Below are positions 58,101 through 64,000 of a stretch of DNA of 64,000 bases, piece after piece. Position 1 is the stretch's first letter; every line of letters starts with the position of its first letter. Source of the stretch: Cryptomeria japonica (lineage: Eukaryota > Streptophyta > Pinopsida > Cupressales > Cupressaceae); the NCBI RefSeq assembly GCF_030272615.1, contig NC_081415.1, positions 366,243,667 through 366,307,666 of the forward strand, given 5' to 3'. The notes beneath the pieces were generated by a model. It did no database searches. It saw only the letters and a program-made list of their open reading frames with translations, and was not told where the DNA came from. Both the position numbers and the translations under genes were made by a program.

Positions 58101-58688
58101 GGTTGTTTCAACATCTTCCCCAAAAATATGACATAGGGACCAATACATCCCTTTAGCTCTTAAAGTAAAAAGATTTAAAGAGAAGGGCTCCATGGTTCTA
58201 GGGCCTACAATAGTCAATCCTCCTATTTTGACAAAAAACTCTTTCCAAGGGCCATTCCTGAGGTGATCTCTTTGCACATTATAGACCTATGCAAGTGTAT
58301 CAAAATTGATGGGCTCCAAATAATTCAACACCTCACTGAGTCTGAACACTTTCCTAAATTCATCATCATTTATCTTAATTAAGGCTCCCCCATTTACATT
58401 TCTAACACACTGGGTAACAGGGTCATAATTATTTGCAATCTGGGTTAACAAGTCTACATCCATGAAAACCTCAGGGACTATGAGCTTTCCTACATCTAAC
58501 TCCCATATATTGTTCATTGGAGCAAGGGAATGTCTCTGGCCAAATCCCACTTTGAAGAGTCCCAGACCTAATATCCCTATCTCTGAATCTCTTAACCAAT
58601 TTCCTTTATCGTATAAACCGTCGCCAATTCTCAGACGGGGAGCCTTGGGCACTAATTCTTTCATTTTAACAGTAGCATTAGTAGACAT
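55193..58688 (-). pseudogene. Frame L: unrecognised protein of about 1165 codons
   Basis: Minus strand, starting MSTNATVKMKELVPKAPRLR at 58688 and ending TAA at 55193. One phase down to about 56200, with TAGs at 58287, 57672, 56667 and 56199, then a frameshift, then one phase to the end with TAGs at 55499 and 55484. Five of the six TAGs fit CAG or TGG ancestors (HN-stop-GD where G reads HNWDD). Globular N-terminal half: GDGLYDKGNWLRDSEIGILG, NDDEFRKVFRLSEVLNYLEP, GPWKEFFVKIGGLTIVGPRT, DRPCGWYSLIMHMFLFKGAD. Middle: RVYGFRGTPYFLPYQVPLKI, then a basic Ser/Pro-rich linker (KGKRPIEDVVEIQDSPKRQR, possibly a nuclear signal). C-terminal: coiled coils. No pol, gag or transposase motif seen. The layout (N-terminal globular domain, disordered linker, coiled coil) loosely recalls plant mobile-domain proteins, but I do not claim that family. 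Confidence 0.65.
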
Positions 58689-59079
58689 GGTTAATTGTTC
58701 TAGAAAATCATCACATATGGCTCTCTCTTGGTAATTAACTTTCCCTGTGAAATCTCTTCACGGTGCCATTTTGAAATTATAGCTACTTCAATTAAGACTT
58801 AAGAAAACCTCTGAGAAAATCAAGCACCTAGTGATATTAATTCAAACGGTAACTATCGAGCAATATGCAGAACTTACTTGTTGCCTGAAGAAATTTGCTC
58901 TGCACAATGGTTCCTCTGCAAAAATCTTTGAAATGACGCCAAAATCAGTCGATGTGAAGCTTAATACGATAACTGAGCATTGAATTAAAAAATTAATCCA
59001 CATGCTTTGGCAATCAATTCGCAATTGAATTCGAAAAAAAAAAGCTCCAACGGACCACAAAGAAATTCTCAGTGTTTTG
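58689..59079. other. Short spacer upstream of L
   Basis: No gene. Probably the 5' untranslated end of L on the minus strand. A minus frame at 59165-58842 overlaps the first repeat unit and is not supported. Confidence 0.5.
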
Positions 59080-60235
59080 GCTTTTCGCTGCTTCGTGAAA
59101 GATAAAAATCTCGCATCTTTTCCATGCGAAACAACACCGTCCATCGGATCCTGAAAAACATGCACGTTTCTTACCTTACCTGGGTCATCCTACTTAAAAA
59201 TGGGCCCCACCTTCCTTTCATTGTTTCGTGAAGCATAAATCTCATGCATCTTTTCCATGTGAAAAAACGCTGACCGTTGGATCTTCTACCATCCGCTTGA
59301 CCTTTATTCTCCACAAGGACTGCCAGTCTATTTAACTAACTACATGAAACCTTCACCGCTAATAGTTTTTGTTGTTTTGCAATGGTTAATCACCGTGTTA
59401 CTTTGGGCCGCGAAACAACGCGCATCATTGGATCAATTTAGAGATGTGCGGCCTTTAACATCCTTTAACCTTCAAAGTGGGCCCTCTGTGTGGAATCCAC
59501 TTACCCTATTGATTTCCGACAAATAACTCCTACGTGACAGTCATTCATTGGTTCAAGAACTCTTATCGGACTCGACATTTGAACCACCACATGTCTTGTT
59601 CAACCATGAATTCCATCAATATTTCCACATAATCAAATGGGCCCCTCACGATCCCTTCAGATCCATGTGTCTATCTAAAAAATTACCTTTTTCCTCAGCC
59701 AGACATCCATCTGTATTGCCACATCATCCACCACGTAGTCGCCAGCTCCTTTTCGCCACTTCATGAAGAATAAACTTCGTGTTATTGGCTGCGAAACAAC
59801 GCGGGTCGTCCAATCAACTCCAAGTTGATTGGTCTTTAAAACTGGGAACTATCTGTCTGTCGGGCCCACCATCCTTTTGCTACTTCATGAAGGATAAAAA
59901 ACATGCTATTTCACCAAGTGAAGTAACATGAGCCGTTGGATCTATTTCAAGATACACTTTCCTTACCATACAAGTCCCCCTTTCGCTGGGCCCACTACCC
60001 TTTCGCTACTTCGCGAAGGGTAAGTTTTGCACATCTTTGGGCTGCGAAGCAATGCGGTCTGTTAGATCTACCAGGAGATACTCATTCTTTAGCCTTCCTT
60101 GTGACCACTTTACTCGAGCCCGCCACCTTTTCGCCACTTCACGAAGGGTAAGTTTCTCACATCTTCCCTTTGTGAGATCAAGCGCACAGTCAGATCAATC
60201 AGAACTTGCATGGTCTTTACGAGGCCCGACAAAGA
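59080..60235. repeat. About 120-bp degenerate tandem repeats upstream of L
   Basis: About nine units, starting near 59085, 59210, 59365, two or three weak ones to 59740, then 59745, 59865, 59985 and 60108; the clear steps are 120-125 bp. Each unit has TTTCGC-ACTTCRYGAAGG-TAA, then about 25 bp later TGCGAARCAA-GCG, then a GTTGGATC-like word. The palindrome CTTCGCGAAG is perfect in the 59985 unit. Higher GC than its neighbours. The plus-strand frames here (59344-60240) are by-products of the repeats. Confidence 0.85.
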
Positions 60236-60499
60236 AATAAAAACTTAGGAGAAGGTAAAAACTAAAATAATATTAAAGACCCGCCTAGGGCAAAACTTGA
60301 AGGGGGGACCTCTTCTCATGATGGACTGACCCTTCCACTTAAGTGGAAAAAGTAACAAGGAAATAGAACGCATGGATTTCAACATAGAAAAGGGTAAATT
60401 GCAGAACCTTAAACCCTTAGACCAAAAACCCTCAGAGGCAGAAATGAAGTACAAAGTACAATTTTGCAGATTATAACGGATTAGAGAACAAAATCACCC
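60236..60499. other. Spacer between repeats and frame K
   Basis: No supported gene. Contains a G/A-rich run AAGGGGGGACC near 60300. Confidence 0.5.
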
Positions 60500-62870
60500 A
60501 ATAGTCAAAATAGTGATAACAACCCTTATGCTTATCACTATCTAGTAAAACAATTTCTTCTCCACCTAACTCCGGTTTACCACCAGTCTCTGATTGATCA
60601 TCATTGTGAGACTTGGTATGCATATTCATTCATTGAACATTTCTTTCTACCTGATGAGTTCACACTTCAACAAATTGCACCTTTCCATTCATCAACATCA
60701 ATCTTCTTATCTTAAAATAAAATTATCCTTTGTAATTATCGAGTAATGTTGCTAATTCATCTTTAGACAAATCAAGAAAATACTAAATAAAAGTACTATC
60801 AATTATTTCTTGATCTTTCTCCATAGCCTTTTCCCACTTATTCAAAAGAATAGAATATAAAGAGTTAGAAATATCCATTTTAAGTTCTTGAGGTAATCAA
60901 TTGTATTGACATAAGTAGTTGATTACCTGTTGAACAATTTTTTCCTTCTGATCTTCATCAAATGAATCAAAACATTCTTTAACATTATCAAACCTTTTCC
61001 TCCCTAATGTTTTCACAATTCTCTCAAAATCAGACATAGGTTTATAAGACAAAGCACTAATGGGAATTCCCTACTGAGAGGTGGCTTCAACTAGTTTGGC
61101 TTTCTTACCAGTTGCCTTTATTTTCTTTGGCTCCTCTTCAGTGTCAATATCATCCGATTCTGCTTGAAGAATCAGTTGTCGGCCTCTCTTTTTCATTGCC
61201 GTCTGCTTCTTTATGTATACCTTTGGTGCCATATCCTTCTTAACTTGGACACATCATGTCACTCTTGAACTTGTTGACACTGGAGGTGCTTGCTCATCTT
61301 TCTTCTTCTTTCCTTTACCACTACTTGGTTGAGCACTACTAGTTTCAGCTTCTGTAGTTTTCTCCTCAAAAGTACCCAATCTTTTCTTCTTCTTGTCCAT
61401 TGGAGATGCCAATAGGTTATTAGCATAACTGATCAATGTCATAATTGACTTCATAGCTCATGTCTTCCATTTCATCCTCTCTTGGTTCGATAGCTTCCAT
61501 GAGACAAAAATCAGTGGTGACTGTGAAAATGATATCCTTAGCAAAAATTTTCACCACATCTTCAAGTAGCCTTACCCTCATACTATTTTTCTTTTAAAAT
61601 TCTTTGAAGTATTTATTCATTTCAACAGAGAAAGTGTTCTTAACAACCTTAATGGTGTTCTTGATCTAGGAAGATACCGGTAGGTCTTTTGATCATTCAA
61701 TGTCACCAATTCCCAGTAGGAAATTCTAAAAGTAAAAGAATAAACCAATCAATAACTAACCAAATTTGAACTTCTATCTGTTGTCCTTCTTAGTTGACTT
61801 TAGATTCAACACAAATTGACTCCTTATGGCCTCACATAAGTCATAATCTGCATTCTCAGCAATCATTCCATAAGTTGTATGCACTACTGCATATGGCACA
61901 CTGTTCATTCTACTGGAATAGAATATCATGTAGCCTATAACCATAGTAGCCAATCTAACTATTGGGTCCTTAATTTTATTCACAGAAAATGCTCGCCCAT
62001 TAGAGGTAGACTGAGTTAAAGTTGTTATAGTCTCTTTAGAAATTTGCCTTAGCTTGGGAACCTCACCGGTTGACCAAAAACTAGTCACAGCATGGATAGC
62101 TTCCTTAGTTATAGTATGTGATCTTTCTAGATACATATTTTCACCATTAATTTGACTAAGAATTATTCTTATGTGTTCCTCTTCAAAATATTCAAGAAAA
62201 TAAGATGCATTATAAAAAAATTTCTCATAAACCATAATATACTCGGGTTTGATCTTTTTGTTCGTATCACACAAGGATTTCAATTGAGAGTATATTGACA
62301 ATGATCCTGAATCTTCAATTTTGTAGTCAATATAACTAGAAAAATCACCTTTTATGATAACACCATTAGGAACTTGAGATAAGGCATTGTAAGACACTAT
62401 TTGTTTAGATTCCATAACCTCCATAGGTTCAGATGTGATCATAAGTCTCTCTACTTTCTTAGATGATGACACCATTCTTTCATGTTGCCTCGATTTTCGG
62501 TTGATTACTCAAATGCACACCAATTCTACCTTCACTAATCTTCGAATCAATCAGCTTCAATCTTTCAATTCTCAGCACAAATTTCTCCACAACCAGCTAT
62601 CAATTCTCTTTTTGCTCTGTAAGTGCTTAATAATTCTCTTTCGAATGCATTTAGGGTAAAAATAACATAGTAAAATTTGCGTTTATCCTTTTTACCTACT
62701 GCATTAATTGCTTGATCGTCAGGGTTACAAACACTAATACACCGCTTGATGATACATTCAATATTAAGAGGTGTAAAACCGGTTGCTGGACTTTTGAAAA
62801 ACCAATAGACAAGGATATCAAAATTTCTCACAGAATAACTCAAAAATGCAAACTTTCTTACTAGTCATCT
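60500..62870 (-). pseudogene. Frame K: unrecognised protein, probably more than 700 codons
   Basis: Minus strand. The N-terminal piece 62843-62565 (FKSPATGFTPLNIECIIKRC) is in a different phase from the best piece 62475-61774 (233 codons: GDFSSYIDYKIEDSGSLSIY, EKFFYNASYFLEYFEEEHIR, SQINGENMYLERSHTITKEA, NKIKDPIVRLATMVIGYMIF). Then TAA/TAG-broken sequence FKFG-LLIGLFFYF and LPVSS-IKNTIKVVKN. Then a Lys-rich linker (61454-61254, SSGKGKKKKDEQAPPVSTSS) and a basic/acidic stretch (KVYIKKQTAMKKRGRQLILQ, ESDDIDTEEEPKKIKATGKK), ending about 60500 in GGKPELGGEEIVLLDSDK. No pol motif. Layout of globular, basic and acidic parts resembles L. It may once have been continuous with M. Confidence 0.55.
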
Positions 62871-62899
62871 TTCAAGGGGTTCGGAAGTAGATTTGCTGC

Positions 62900-63997
62900 T
62901 ATGCTCCCCTTAGCCCTGTTGAAAATTCTTAATTCACCATTGCAGGGTTCTCCACACTGGGTGAAGGATTAGGTTCTTTTGTAGGCATATCATCACTCTT
63001 CTTTGGTTTCCTCAACATTTACCTTTTGCTTACCTTTCTGATCTACAGAATGATTAACCGGTTTGTTATTTCTGGTTCTACAGAACTTCACCATGTGTCC
63101 CAGTTTGTGACAATGATAGTAGGCCATTCTAGATTATCTCCAAGGTCTTGCATTGCCTCTTCCAGTTCTCCTTCTATAATTCATAGCCACATGACCATAA
63201 TTATTATAAATGATTTAAATCACATTAGTCTCCTTTTCCATCTCAAATGGATTAAACTGGTCGACATAGGGTTTCTGCCAGTTCATGTTACCCCGGTTGT
63301 CATAGGTTCTCCTCCAGTTACCATTAAGTCTTGGATTCATGTGATGTACTAGATTATTTGCTCCATATCTACATTCAACTAGTCTATGTCAATACATGTT
63401 GCATGTAAAACAATGACCTTTGAATCTCCTAGATACATACCTAGAATTTGCATTCTAGCCTGTATACTCATTGGGTCTTTTTCTACACACATTTGCAGTA
63501 TGTCCAGGTTTATGATAGACAAAGCAAATAGGTTTGAAAACTCTATTACCGGTAGGCTTGTTAGCCTTAGGTGTAGTTTTTTCATTGTGAATGTTGCTCT
63601 TTGTACTAGAAGACTCTCCTTTCTCAGATGTATTGAAGCCTAGTCCAGATGTATCACCTTTCATCCTCTGAGATTGGATTTGCTCATCCAGCATGGTAGA
63701 ACTCTTATTGAACTTTTCCAGCTTTCCATTAGCCTCAATGAGCTCTCTGGTAAGATCTTCATTGTGTTTTGTAAGAGTCTTTTTAGGGATGATACCATTT
63801 CAAGATCTAGCTGCAAAGCCTCTTTTTCTTCTTTTTCTGCATGCCAATGCTCATGCAAGGTTGCATTCTCTTGTTTGATCTTACCAATCTCATAATCTCT
63901 TTCTTTAACAAGGTCTTCAGTTGCCCTCCTAGCTTCCAGATCTTGACTCATGCGAATAGTTAGGACTTCTAACTCTCTTCTCAGATTTAGCTTTTCA
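62900..63997 (-). pseudogene. F gag-like region: coiled coil and CCHC knuckles
   Basis: Right edge of the window, minus strand. 63951-63780: coiled coil (ERDYEIGKIKQENATLHEHW, EKEEKEALQLDLEM). 63694-63455, in another phase: LDEQIQSQRMKGDTSGLGFN, then a knuckle with Tyr for the second Cys (CFVYHKPGHTANVC). Further down, CFTCNMY-stop-HRLVEC and YYHCHKLGHMVKFC (first Cys as Tyr) give three knuckles in about 400 bp. Gag with a coiled coil and several CCHC knuckles is known in plant copia-like elements. It lies upstream of K in the same direction, which fits the gag position of F. The N-terminus is outside the window. Confidence 0.7.
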
Positions 63998-64000
63998 CCG

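Larger units (their letters stand above)
51756..64000 (-). mobile_element. F: copia-type LTR element with gag-like region and large non-pol frames; 5' end outside window
   Basis: Left to right: 3' LTR (51756-52861), the same polypurine tract as Copia-A and B (52862-52875), frame M, frame L, tandem-repeat leader, frame K, and a gag-like region with CCHC knuckles running off the window. No protease, integrase, RT or RNase H motif was found anywhere in 52876-64000. So either F is a large non-autonomous copia derivative carrying its own gene set, or 53000-64000 holds further nested elements whose edges I could not see. The 5' LTR would be beyond 64000. Confidence 0.6.

Noticed and set aside
59344-60240. 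Series of plus-strand frames of 60-72 codons
   Set aside because: Products of the tandem repeats; frames share repeat words and no protein motif.
1-64000. CRISPR array, tRNA, rRNA or bacterial operon signals
   Set aside because: No regularly spaced identical repeats, no cloverleaf sequences and no Shine-Dalgarno-led gene clusters; the short repeats present are degenerate eukaryotic tandem repeats.

Overview
The window is repeat-dense nuclear DNA of a large plant genome, probably a gymnosperm (inference, from old and heavily decayed Ty1/copia and Ty3/gypsy elements, very long LTRs, deep nesting and no convincing single-copy host gene). No rRNA, tRNA, CRISPR array or bacterial feature was seen. 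Almost every coding stretch is a broken retrotransposon reading frame, mostly on the minus strand.

Layout. (1) 1-11410: Copia-A, plus strand, entering the window in its integrase; it is split by a complete minus-strand chromodomain gypsy element (CH, 1094-8682) with paired LTRs and an exact 5-bp target duplication (GATTA). (2) 11411-12938: an array of about 20-bp units in both orientations, a long pyrimidine tract and AT-rich sequence. (3) 12939-24880: gypsy element D, minus strand, of the dual-RNase-H (Tat-like) type, truncated in its integrase, followed by an LTR that also appears to serve as the 3' end of related element C. (4) 24881-46719: element C, interrupted inside its gag-pro frame by Copia-B (26820-44755, TSD ACCTT). 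Copia-B is itself interrupted in RT by insertion I (29189-38965, TSD GTACC), which holds insertion J (30979-35847, TSD CCTTA). Copia-B's 5' LTR carries a separate insertion H (43494-44548, TSD CTGAA). C > B > I > J is a four-level nest in which all three insertion steps are proved by target duplications. (5) 46720-49560: a short LTR-like element with an initiator-Met-type primer site and unassigned sequence. (6) 49560-64000: G, a decayed reading frame of an unrecognised family, cut by element F. F has a copia-type 3' LTR and polypurine tract, and a gag-like CCHC region at the window's right edge. Where pol would be expected it has large unrecognised reading frames (K, L, M). L is about 1165 codons long and collinear with G.

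How it fits together: the genes do not form a host pathway. They are layers of insertion. The usual copia order (gag, protease, integrase, RT, RNase H) and gypsy order (gag, protease, RT, RNase H, integrase) can be read through the breaks. Most stops where a relative shows the original residue are Gln or Trp codons turned into TAG/TAA, as expected from C-to-T decay of methylated repeats. The most unusual part is the right end, where a copia-like LTR element appears to carry a conserved non-pol gene set behind a leader of about 120-bp tandem repeats.
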